From CAZWLY01 sp964634465 (GTDB taxonomy: Bacteria > Desulfobacterota > Desulfarculia > G963662305): 64,000 nt of DNA. This document shows, one piece after another, positions 17,498-24,379 of this stretch (position 1 is the first letter of the stretch; each line of letters opens with the position of its first letter). The stretch is from positions 124,001 through 188,000 of the forward strand of contig CAZWLY010000005.1 of assembly GCA_964634465.1 (NCBI GenBank), given 5' to 3'. Under the pieces are notes generated by a model, which worked only from the letters and a program-made list of their open reading frames with translations, was not told the origin of the DNA and did not search any database. The position numbers and the translations under genes were made by a program.

Positions 17498-17902
17498 CTA
17501 AGCGGCCCTGTCGGCCGTCTTGTCCTTGATCCAGTCGATGAACTCCTGAAAGGGCGTGCCGCCGGGGAAGACGCCGTGGACGCCCATCTCCTTGAGCTTG
17601 GGGATGTCCCGGTTGGGGATGACCCCGCCGACGACGATGATGACTTCGTCGAGGCCCTTCTCCCGGCACAACTCGACCAGCTTCCGGCAGATCGGCAGGT
17701 GCGCTCCGGACATGATCGACAACCCGATGACGTCCACCGCCTCCTCGAGGGCGACGGCGACGATGTTTTCCACGCTCTGGTGCAGTCCGGTGTAGATGAC
17801 CTCGAACCCGGCGTCTCTCAAGGCCAGGGCGACCACCTTGGCCCCCCGATCGTGCCCGTCCAGGCCGGGCTTACCGACCAAGACTCTGACCTTTCCGGCC
17901 AT
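17498..17902 (-). CDS. mcmA2: Methylmalonyl-CoA mutase, small cobalamin-binding subunit
   Basis: 134 residues forming a single B12-binding domain. The motif GLDGHDRGAK (14-23) contains the DxHxxG histidine that ligates cobalt; SIMSGAH (61-67) and VVVGGVIP (92-99) line the nucleotide tail, as in mutases that bind adenosylcobalamin base-off/His-on. It pairs with the large subunit encoded directly downstream to interconvert methylmalonyl- and succinyl-CoA. No MeaB-type G-protein chaperone gene is visible nearby. The ATG at 17902 follows a GAGGGGGATGG run. Confident. Confidence 0.92.
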   Translation of the reverse strand: MAGKVRVLVGKPGLDGHDRGAKVVALALRDAGFEVIYTGLHQSVENIVAVALEEAVDVIGLSIMSGAHLPICRKLVELCREKGLDEVIIVVGGVIPNRDIPKLKEMGVHGVFPGGTPFQEFIDWIKDKTADRAA

Positions 17903-17923
17903 TATCCATCCCCCTCAAGTTGA

Positions 17924-17967
17924 ATCCGGCCCTTGGCCGCCTCGTTACGCCTGACCGCTCTGGCCCG
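17924..17967 (-). other. Remnant duplicate of the gntR 3' end
   Basis: 23 bases from 17924 are identical to 18196-18218, the last codons of the GntR-type regulator gene, and similarity continues with several mismatches to about 17967. Translated on the minus strand it gives RARAVRRNEAAKGRI against RARVAMRNEAAKGRI in the intact gene. It looks like the tail of a second, deleted regulator copy or a recombination scar. Confidence 0.6.
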
Positions 17968-18037
17968 CGTCGTAAGCCGGCTTCGCCGAACCGCGGAGCG
18001 GAAGGCGAAGATCGGCGAGGGTCGCCGACGGCCGAAT

Positions 18038-18064
18038 GAATGAACCCTCACGGGGGGTTCATTC
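18038..18064. terminator. Hairpin between gntR and the mutase genes
   Basis: GAATGAACCC (18038-18047) pairs perfectly with GGGTTCATTC (18055-18064) around a seven-base loop. It lies downstream of gntR on the minus strand and upstream of the mutase genes. No T-run follows, so it may act as an mRNA-stabilising hairpin or a weak terminator. Confidence 0.45.
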
Positions 18065-18191
18065 CCCGCGGCTTGCGGCGAAGAGGAACGATTTCGCATC
18101 TGCTGCCGACACCCCGTCGCCTGCTGTTGGATTGTCATTTTCGCGGTCCCCACAACCCCGCCGAGACCCTCTCGATCGAGCCGGCCGCCGG

Positions 18192-18860
18192 CTATATCCG
18201 GCCCTTGGCCGCCTCGTTGCGCATGGCCACCCTGGCCCGGTTGATGTGCTCCCTGACCAGCCGCTCGGCCGCCTCGGCGTCGCCCCTGGCGATGGCCTCG
18301 ACCATCTCCACGTGGTCCTGGTGGGAACGCTCGTCCATACCCTTGAGTCCCAGAATATGCCGCCGGAAACGATAGAAATAGTCTCTCAAGTCCTCGAGCA
18401 TCATCTTCAGCCGGGCGCTGCCCGAGGCGGCGTACAACAGGTCATGGAACTGGGTATTGAGCTCGATCAGCCGGTCGATCTCGCCGGCCTTCATCGCCGC
18501 CTCGTATCGAGCGAGCATCTCCCTGAGCCGGACCACCAGCTCATCGCTGGCCCGCCGGGCCGCCCTGGCCGCGGCGTGGCCCTCGAGGACGGCCCGCATA
18601 TCCATGATCTCATCCACGTCGCCCTTGTCGACGTGGCCGACGATGAAGCCGCCCTTGGCGCGGCGCGCCACCAACCCCTCCCGCTCCAGCTTGAGAAAAG
18701 CCTCCCGGATCGGCGTTCGGGACGCCCCGTACTCGGCGGCCATCTTCTCCTCGATCAGCCGCTGGCCGGGCTCGAGATCGCCGCGAAGAATGGAGCGGCG
18801 GATGGAGGTGTAGACCTCCTCGCCCAGCGATCTGCGTCTGGCTCTCCGTCTGGCCGTCAT
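18192..18860 (-). CDS. GntR family transcriptional regulator, FadR/FCD subfamily
   Basis: 222 residues. The winged helix is at about 10-75 (LGEEVYTSIRRSILRGDLEPGQRLIEEKMAAEYGASRTPIREAFLKLE, shown here only by its ends LGEEVYTSIRR and TPIREAFLKLE). An all-helical FCD ligand domain follows (about 85-215) with the metal- or acid-binding residues in DIMDMRAVLEGHAA and LNTQFHDLLYAASGS. FCD regulators usually sense an organic acid or acyl-CoA. The ATG overlaps the acyl-CoA dehydrogenase stop, so the regulator is co-transcribed with etfBA and acd. A perfect 7-1-7 palindrome of the type these proteins bind lies at 23476 between the CoA-transferase and molybdenum hydroxylase genes. Confidence 0.9.
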   Translation of the reverse strand: MTARRRARRRSLGEEVYTSIRRSILRGDLEPGQRLIEEKMAAEYGASRTPIREAFLKLEREGLVARRAKGGFIVGHVDKGDVDEIMDMRAVLEGHAAARAARRASDELVVRLREMLARYEAAMKAGEIDRLIELNTQFHDLLYAASGSARLKMMLEDLRDYFYRFRRHILGLKGMDERSHQDHVEMVEAIARGDAEAAERLVREHINRARVAMRNEAAKGRI

Positions 18861-20032
18861 TTGAGCAGCTCCCGGCCGATGGTGGTCTGAAGGATCTCAT
18901 GGGTCCCGCCGCCGTAGAGCAGGAACCGGGTGTCCCGCCAGAAGCGCTGGACCGGATACTCCATCGAGTAGGCGTAGCCGCCCAGGACCCGGGTCGCCCG
19001 GTCGGCCGCCTCGCAGGCGGTCTCGCAGACGAAGTACTTGAGCATCGACGATTCCAGCAAAGGCCGCTCGCCCCGATCGATCCGGGCGCAGCAGTCGGCC
19101 AGCATCAGCTCCGAGGCGTATATCTTGGTCTTGATGTTGGCGATGTGGGCCTGGATCATCTGGTAGTTGGCGATGGTCCGGCCGAAGGCGGTCCGTTCCT
19201 TGGCGTACTGAATCGAGGCCTCGAGGGCGGCCTTGGCCAAGCCGATGGCGATGGCGGCGGTCATGGTCCTGATCTCGGCCAGGATGGTCAACAGGGCCCG
19301 CATGCCCTGGCCCTGGGGTACCAGCATGTTCTCGGCCGGCACGAGCACCTCGGTGAAGGCCACCTCCGAGATCTCCGAGGACCGGGTGCCGACGCACTCG
19401 AACTTCTGGGACACCTCGACCCCCGGCGTGTTCCGGTCGATGAGGACGAAGGCCAGTCCCTTGAGTCCGCTGCCGGGCTGGGCCTGAACCAGAACGGTGA
19501 AAAAGTCGGCCTTGGGCGCGTTGGTGATCCAGGTCTTCATGCCGTTGATCACCCACTTGTCGCCCTGTTTGACCACCGTGGTCTTGCAGCCGCCCAGGTC
19601 GCTGGCGGCGTCGGGCTCGGTCAGGCAGAAGGCCGAGACCTTCTCGCCGCGCATGGCCGGCAGGAAGTAGCGCTCGTGGTGCTCGGGCGTGCCGTGATGG
19701 AACAGGAAGTTGGTGCCCATCAACCCCTGCATGGAGTAGACCGCCGCCAAGGAGACCAGCCCCCGGGCCAGCTCCTCGCTGACGATGCAGTAGAGCGTGG
19801 AGTTGCCGCCGGCTCCGCCGCCGGAGACCGGGTAGCGAATGCCGAAGGCGTTCATCGCCCCCAGCTTCTTGAAGAGGTCTTCGTAGGAGTCCTTACCCTC
19901 ATCGATGGCCTGGGCCCTGGGGACGACCTCCTCGTCCACGAAGCGGCGGATCGTCTGGCGCAGAATCCCGGCCCTGTCCGAGCGGACGACCACCGGCTTT
20001 TTGGGCTTGGGCTTGACGCTCTTGTCGGCCAT
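18857..20032 (-). CDS. Acyl-CoA dehydrogenase
   Basis: 391 residues, the standard length, with FAD/substrate motifs FCLTEPDAASDLGG (about 141-154), WVINGMKTWITNA (about 164-176), KERTAFGRTIANYQ and the C-terminal RVLGGYAYSMEYPVQRFWRD. The position where medium-chain enzymes carry the C-terminal catalytic Glu (YEGT) reads YGGGTHEI, so the base must lie elsewhere, as in several branched-chain types; I could not place it. It would desaturate an acyl-CoA and pass electrons to the ETF encoded directly upstream (etfA ends one base before this start). The gntR gene overlaps its 3' end. The substrate is unknown. Confidence 0.92.
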   Translation of the reverse strand: MADKSVKPKPKKPVVVRSDRAGILRQTIRRFVDEEVVPRAQAIDEGKDSYEDLFKKLGAMNAFGIRYPVSGGGAGGNSTLYCIVSEELARGLVSLAAVYSMQGLMGTNFLFHHGTPEHHERYFLPAMRGEKVSAFCLTEPDAASDLGGCKTTVVKQGDKWVINGMKTWITNAPKADFFTVLVQAQPGSGLKGLAFVLIDRNTPGVEVSQKFECVGTRSSEISEVAFTEVLVPAENMLVPQGQGMRALLTILAEIRTMTAAIAIGLAKAALEASIQYAKERTAFGRTIANYQMIQAHIANIKTKIYASELMLADCCARIDRGERPLLESSMLKYFVCETACEAADRATRVLGGYAYSMEYPVQRFWRDTRFLLYGGGTHEILQTTIGRELLK

Positions 20033-21235
20033 TTATGCCACCTCCTGGCCCAGTCTGTCTTTGACGGCCGCGATTATGGCCGGCACGATGGTCGCGAAAT
20101 CGCCGACCAAACCGAAGTCGGCCACCTCGAAGATGGGCGCGTTGGCATCCTTGTTGATGGCCACGATGTAGCGACTGTCGAGGCAGCCGGCCCGGTGCTG
20201 GATGGCCCCGGAGATACCGCAGGCGACGTAGAGTTCGGGCCGGACGGTCACCCCGGTCTGGCCGATCTGGCGCTCCAGCGGAATCCAGCCCTCTTCCATG
20301 GCCACCCTGGTGCCGCCGACCTCGCCGCCCAGAACCTCGGCCAGTTCTTCCAGGAGCCTGAACCCCTCCGGCCCGCCCACGCCCCGGCCGCCGGCGACCA
20401 CCACCCGGGCCGCGGTCAGGTCGACCCGCTTGCCCTCGGCGGCGATGGCCCGCAGCAGGACCGCGCCCAGATCGGCCCCGGCCAGATTCACGTCGTGCTC
20501 GATGACCTCGCCCTCCCGTCCGGCGTCGGCCGGCAAAGCAACCATGATCCCCGGCCGGACGGTGGCCATCTGGGGCCGGGAATAGCGGCTGATGATGGTC
20601 GCCATGACGTTGCCGCCGAAGGCCGGTCGGGTCTGGCGCAGGATTTTCTCCTCGGGGTCGATGTCCAGGCCGGTGCAGTCGGCGGTCAGGCCCAGCTTGA
20701 GCCGCCGGGCCAGCCGGGGGGCCAGATCCCGGCCCAGGGGGGTGGCGCCGACCAGAAGGATCGACGGCCGGCCGGTCTCGACCACTTCGGCCGCGGCGGC
20801 GGTGTAGGGCCCGGTCAGGTAGTCGGCCAGGCGCTCGTCGTCCACCAGGTGGACCGTGTCCGCGCCGTGGGCGATCAACTCCTCGGCCAGTCCGGCCACG
20901 CCCGAGCCGAGCAGCACCGCGGCCACCTCCTGGTTAAGATCGTCGGCCAGCCGCCTGGCCTGGCCCAGAAGTTCCAGGCTGACGTTCACCAGCCGGCCCT
21001 GATCGTGCTCGGCCAGGACCCAGACGCCCCGGTAGTCGGAAAAGTCGGGAATGGGTCGCTCGGCCGCATCAGAGAGAATGGCCTCGTCCCGGCAGGCCTC
21101 GAGGCAGGCGCCGCACTGGGTGCAACGCTCGGTGAAGACGGCCTTGCCCTCGACCAACTCCACGGCGGCGTAGGGACAGGTGACCAGACAGCGGCCGCAA
21201 CCGGTGCACTTTTCGACTTCGATCCACACCGCCAT
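20033..21235 (-). CDS. etfA: Electron transfer flavoprotein alpha subunit with N-terminal 2x[4Fe-4S] ferredoxin domain
   Basis: 400 residues, about 75 longer than a plain EtfA. Residues 9-53 hold two cluster motifs, CTGCGRCLVTCP and CTQCGACLEACR. The EtfA part follows, ending with the FAD-binding domain (GGRGVGGPEGF, IGQTGVTVRPELYVACGISGAIQH, INKDANAPIFEVADFGLVGD). Ferredoxin-fused EtfA subunits occur in electron-bifurcating or confurcating complexes such as caffeyl-CoA reductase and lactate dehydrogenase of anaerobes. It is encoded between etfB and the acyl-CoA dehydrogenase with gaps of a few bases. The fusion suggests coupling to low-potential ferredoxin rather than simple transfer to quinone; that is inference. 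Confidence 0.92.
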   Translation of the reverse strand: MAVWIEVEKCTGCGRCLVTCPYAAVELVEGKAVFTERCTQCGACLEACRDEAILSDAAERPIPDFSDYRGVWVLAEHDQGRLVNVSLELLGQARRLADDLNQEVAAVLLGSGVAGLAEELIAHGADTVHLVDDERLADYLTGPYTAAAAEVVETGRPSILLVGATPLGRDLAPRLARRLKLGLTADCTGLDIDPEEKILRQTRPAFGGNVMATIISRYSRPQMATVRPGIMVALPADAGREGEVIEHDVNLAGADLGAVLLRAIAAEGKRVDLTAARVVVAGGRGVGGPEGFRLLEELAEVLGGEVGGTRVAMEEGWIPLERQIGQTGVTVRPELYVACGISGAIQHRAGCLDSRYIVAINKDANAPIFEVADFGLVGDFATIVPAIIAAVKDRLGQEVA

Positions 21236-21237
21236 GG

Positions 21238-22053
21238 CTAGCCTCCAGTCAGCACCTTGGCCTCGATCAGCCGCTCGACGAGTCCGGCGGCCATCTCGGC
21301 CGGAGCCCCCTCCAGCATTTCGCCCTGGCGGGCCTGCTTGGGGCTGAAGGTCTTGATCACATGGGTCAACGAGCCGGCCAGCCCGATCTCATCGGCCTTG
21401 AGGCCGAGGTCGGCCGCGTTGAGGACTCTGATCGGGGCCGCTTTGTCACAGGCCTTGAAAAGCCTGGTCAGATCCGGGTAGCGGGGTTCGTTGAGCTCGG
21501 CCAGGACGGTGAGAAGCGCCGGCAGTTTGACCTCCAGTTCCTGGCCTCCGCGGCCCAGTCTCCTGACCACCCGAAGCCGGTCGGGAAAGGCTTCTATCGT
21601 GGCGACGTAGGTCGCCTGGGCCAGACCCAGCGCCTCGGCCACCTGAGGGCCGATCTGGGCGGTGTCGCCGTCGATGGCCTGGCGGCCGGCCAACACCAGC
21701 ACGTCGGACAAATCGTCTCCGGCCAGATGGGCGACGGCTCGGGCCAGGACGGTCGAGGTGGCCCAGGTGTCGGAGCCGGCGAAAAGAAGGTCGCTTAGAA
21801 GCACCGCCCTATCGGCACCCATGCCCAGGGCCTCGGTCAGCACGTCCACCGCCTGGGGCGGCCCCATGCTCAAAACCTGGACCTCGGCCTCGCCGCCCAA
21901 CTCGGCCTTGATTTCAACGGCCGCCTCCACGGCGTGACGGTCCTCGGGGTTCATGATCGCCTCGACGCCCTCCCGAATCAGGCTGCCGGTCTTGGGGTCC
22001 AGCTTGACCTGGGTGGTGTTGGGCACCTGCTTGACCAGGACGAATATTCGCAT
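21238..22053 (-). CDS. etfB: Electron transfer flavoprotein beta subunit
   Basis: 271 residues from MRIFVLVKQVPNTTQV. This ATG at 22053 has AGGAG eight bases upstream and fits the family N-terminus, so it is preferred over a longer frame starting at 22074. Motifs include NPEDRHAVEAAVEIK, VLSMGPPQAVDVLTEALGMGAD (split across 67-90) and AGRQAIDGDTAQIGPQVAEALG (about 130-150), the AMP/FAD pocket of EtfB. It forms the ETF with the downstream EtfA to take electrons from the acyl-CoA dehydrogenase in the same operon. A REP-like palindrome lies in the gap to the upstream CoA-transferase gene, which may separate or punctuate transcription. Confidence 0.93.
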   Translation of the reverse strand: MRIFVLVKQVPNTTQVKLDPKTGSLIREGVEAIMNPEDRHAVEAAVEIKAELGGEAEVQVLSMGPPQAVDVLTEALGMGADRAVLLSDLLFAGSDTWATSTVLARAVAHLAGDDLSDVLVLAGRQAIDGDTAQIGPQVAEALGLAQATYVATIEAFPDRLRVVRRLGRGGQELEVKLPALLTVLAELNEPRYPDLTRLFKACDKAAPIRVLNAADLGLKADEIGLAGSLTHVIKTFSPKQARQGEMLEGAPAEMAAGLVERLIEAKVLTGG

Positions 22054-22172
22054 CGAAACCGCTCCTGCGATCAATCCGGCGTCGTCATTTGGCTTCGGCT
22101 CTTCAAATCCGACCGGCAGCCGCCAGCCGATCTATTCAGAGTCTCCTGCCATAAAAACAACGATATCCAAAG

Positions 22173-22200
22173 TGGTGTCAGGGACACTCCCCTGACACCA
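22173..22200. repeat. Solitary REP-like palindrome
   Basis: TGGTGTCAGGG-ACACT-CCCCTGACACCA, a nearly perfect hairpin with the same outer arms (GGTGTCAGGG / CCCTGACACC) as the copy at 15636, but 6.5 kb from the transposase gene. It lies between the CoA-transferase gene and etfB, both on the minus strand. Confidence 0.68.
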
Positions 22201-22210
22201 CAGCGCCGAC

Positions 22211-23407
22211 CTAAATGATCCCCCGCTCCTGGTAGCCGGCGAGCGTCTCGGCGCTCAAGCCCAGCAAGCCGCCGTAGATGGCCTCGTTGTGCTCGCCGAA
22301 GCGCGGCGGGAAGCTCAGGGTCTGGTTGTTGTCCCTCAAAAAGTCGGTCATCACCGGCGGCGGGGCCAGGGTCAGCTTCCGGCCGGTCTTGGGGTCCTCG
22401 GCTCGCAACAGATTGGGCGCGATATACGGATCGGCGGCCACCTCGTCGATGTTGCTGATCTTGGCCGCGGCCAGGCCGGCCGCCGGCAGGACAGTCAGCA
22501 GGTGCTCGGTGGTCATGGTCTTGGTGATGGCCGAAATCTTGGCGTTCAAGTTCTCTACGTCGCCGATCCGACCGGCGTTACGTTCATACTCGGGTGCGGC
22601 CAACGACTCGAAGCCCTCGACCTTGACGAAGTTGCCCCACTGCTTGTCGTTGCCCACGGCCAGGTAGATGTAGCCGTCCTGGGTCGGATAGACCGACACC
22701 GGAGCGAAGAATTCGTGAGTGTTGCCCCGGCGGGTGATCTTCTGGCCGAAGCTCTGCGACAGGGTGATCGGCACGGTCAGCCAGGAGGCGGTGGAATCGA
22801 GCATGGACAGGTCGATCCGGGAGCCCTGGCCGGTCACAACCCGCTTGAAGAGGGCCTTCATCAACTGGCCGTAAGCGTGCTCCGAGGTGCCCATGTCCGG
22901 CAGAGGGATGCCGACCACTTGAGGCGGACCGTCGGCCTCCCCGGTCAACTCCATCAACCCGCCCCGGGCCTGGAGGATGGGGTCGTAGGCGGCCTCGTTG
23001 CGTTCGGGGCCGAAACCGGTGACGCCCAGCCAGATGATATCCTCCTTGTAGCCCTTCAAGATGTCGTAGGCGATGCCCAGCTTGTCGTAGTTCTTGGGCA
23101 ACTGGTTGGTGGCGAAGATGTCCACCTTGAGCTCCACGATCAGGCGCTTCAAGAGCTCTTGCCCCTCCGGCTCGGCCAGGTTCAAGGTCAGCGCCTCTTT
23201 GCCCGAGTTGATACACAGATAGTAGGTGTTCATCCGCTCTTCGTCGAGGGCGTTGTCGCCGATGAAGCGGTTGGGATCGCCGTAGACCGGGTGCTCCAGG
23301 CGGATGACCCGCATGCCGTCCTGAGCCAAACGGTAGGTCAGGTACGGCAAAACGGTGGCCTGCTCCAATGAGAGGACGGTGAGCCCTTGAAACAGTTCCT
23401 TCGACAT
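22211..23407 (-). CDS. Class III (CaiB/BaiF family) CoA-transferase
   Basis: 398 residues from MSKELFQGLTVLSLE. This ATG has GAGGGGG five bases upstream and is preferred over a start six codons earlier. Family features: the N-terminal Rossmann-like domain, VTGFGPER, then AYDPILQARGGLMELTGE, whose Asp is the residue that carries CoA as an aspartyl-CoA thioester; the C-terminal part ends with LSFPPRFGEHNEAIYGGLLG. It would move CoA from a donor acyl-CoA (often succinyl-CoA) to an incoming acid. It is transcribed away from the molybdenum hydroxylase genes across a shared 160-bp region containing a GntR-type palindrome. The substrate is unknown. Confidence 0.92.
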   Translation of the reverse strand: MSKELFQGLTVLSLEQATVLPYLTYRLAQDGMRVIRLEHPVYGDPNRFIGDNALDEERMNTYYLCINSGKEALTLNLAEPEGQELLKRLIVELKVDIFATNQLPKNYDKLGIAYDILKGYKEDIIWLGVTGFGPERNEAAYDPILQARGGLMELTGEADGPPQVVGIPLPDMGTSEHAYGQLMKALFKRVVTGQGSRIDLSMLDSTASWLTVPITLSQSFGQKITRRGNTHEFFAPVSVYPTQDGYIYLAVGNDKQWGNFVKVEGFESLAAPEYERNAGRIGDVENLNAKISAITKTMTTEHLLTVLPAAGLAAAKISNIDEVAADPYIAPNLLRAEDPKTGRKLTLAPPPVMTDFLRDNNQTLSFPPRFGEHNEAIYGGLLGLSAETLAGYQERGII

Positions 23408-23475
23408 CAAAACCCCCTCGCGCACGGGACGGGTTGACTGGTATGATCGGTTGGGCTAAGTTGGACCGTGATTCC

Positions 23476-23490
23476 TGTATACTGTATACA
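23476..23490. promoter_or_regulatory. Candidate operator for the FadR-type GntR regulator
   Basis: TGTATAC-T-GTATACA is a perfect 7-1-7 inverted repeat in the divergent promoter region between the CoA-transferase gene (minus) and the molybdenum hydroxylase small-subunit gene (plus). FCD-type GntR regulators commonly bind palindromes with a GTATAC core. The only GntR gene in the window is 4.6 kb away in the same catabolic block. The site is seen directly; the pairing with that regulator is inferred. Confidence 0.6.
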
Positions 23491-23569
23491 AACCTGGAAG
23501 GGCCGCGGTCAAGTCCAAACTTTGGTGGATGGTGTATTCTAAGATCGAAATCCGATTCGAGGACGCCCG

Positions 23570-24052
23570 GTGAAGAAGAGACTGGTCAATTTGATGGTCA
23601 ACGGCGAGGAGTACGAGGCGGCGGTCGGCCCCACCGCCACTTTGCTCGAGGTTCTGAGAAACCACCTGGAACTCACCGGGGCCAAGGAGGGCTGCGGTGA
23701 GGGGGCCTGCGGCAGTTGCACCGTTTTGATGGACGGCAAGCCGATCCGCTCCTGCCTGACCCTGGCCCTGGAGGCCGAGGGGCGGCGGATCACCACCGTC
23801 GAGGGTTTGGCCAAAGACGGCCGGCTGTCGCCGGTCCAGCAGGCCTTCATCGATCACGGGGCGATCCAGTGCGGTTTCTGCACGCCGGGCATGGTCCTGA
23901 CGGCGACGGCGCTTCTGGCCGAAAACCCGGACCCGACCGAGGCCGAGGTCAGAGCCGCCCTGTCGGGCAACGTCTGCCGCTGCACCGGCTACGCCAAGAT
24001 CGTGGAGGCGGTCTTGGCCGCGGCCGAGGCGATGAAAACGGAAGGGGGCTAG
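23570..24052 (+). CDS. Molybdenum hydroxylase 2Fe-2S subunit (CoxS/XdhC type)
   Basis: 160 residues with both cluster-binding halves: the plant-ferredoxin type EGCGEGACGSCTVLMDGKPI (about 41-60, closing Cys at 64) and the helical C-terminal GAIQCGFCTPGM plus NVCRCTGYAKIVEAV. It passes electrons from the molybdenum centre to the FAD subunit. The start is a GTG at 23570 with GAGGA seven bases upstream. The large subunit follows 327 bp downstream; no FAD subunit lies next to them, the only candidate being at 4189-5058. Transcribed divergently from the CoA-transferase gene. Confidence 0.93.
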   Translation: MKKRLVNLMVNGEEYEAAVGPTATLLEVLRNHLELTGAKEGCGEGACGSCTVLMDGKPIRSCLTLALEAEGRRITTVEGLAKDGRLSPVQQAFIDHGAIQCGFCTPGMVLTATALLAENPDPTEAEVRAALSGNVCRCTGYAKIVEAVLAAAEAMKTEGG

Positions 24053-24379
24053 GCGCGGCCGGCGACTTCAAGCGCTTTTCAGCGCCTTGAGCGAGGCCAA
24101 AATTCGCTGCTGCGGCGGCGCTCCACGGTGTGCGGCTGCCATAAACGAGACGAAGCGGCTGTTTACAAGGATTTGGACGGCGCAAGGGCGTTGCGAGACG
24201 ATGACTGAAACAAAGCCCGATCGGGCGGCCAAAAGGAGATTCATCGAGGCGCAGAAGCGCCGTTTCGCCGCCGAGCTCAATCGTTCGGTGACGGTGTGAG
24301 GCTGCGCCGGCCGGCTGGTTCAGCCGGCGGAAGGCGGGGCCGCAAACGACAACGACCCGAATGACAAGACGAGGCCGAA
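24053..24379. other. Interval between the molybdenum hydroxylase small and large subunits
   Basis: 327 bp, unusually long for a gap between subunits of one enzyme. A 70-residue open frame (TTG at 24087 to 24299) and an overlapping one on the minus strand exist, but neither has a good ribosome site or a recognisable family. The plus-strand frame ends in an Arg/Lys-rich KRRFIEAQKRRFAAELN stretch. I see no terminator. It may hold a small unrecognised gene or the remains of one. Confidence 0.4.

Noticed and set aside
24087..24299. Possible small gene between the molybdenum hydroxylase subunits.
   Set aside because: TTG start with no good ribosome site, no recognisable family, and an overlapping frame on the other strand; reported only as part of the interval.
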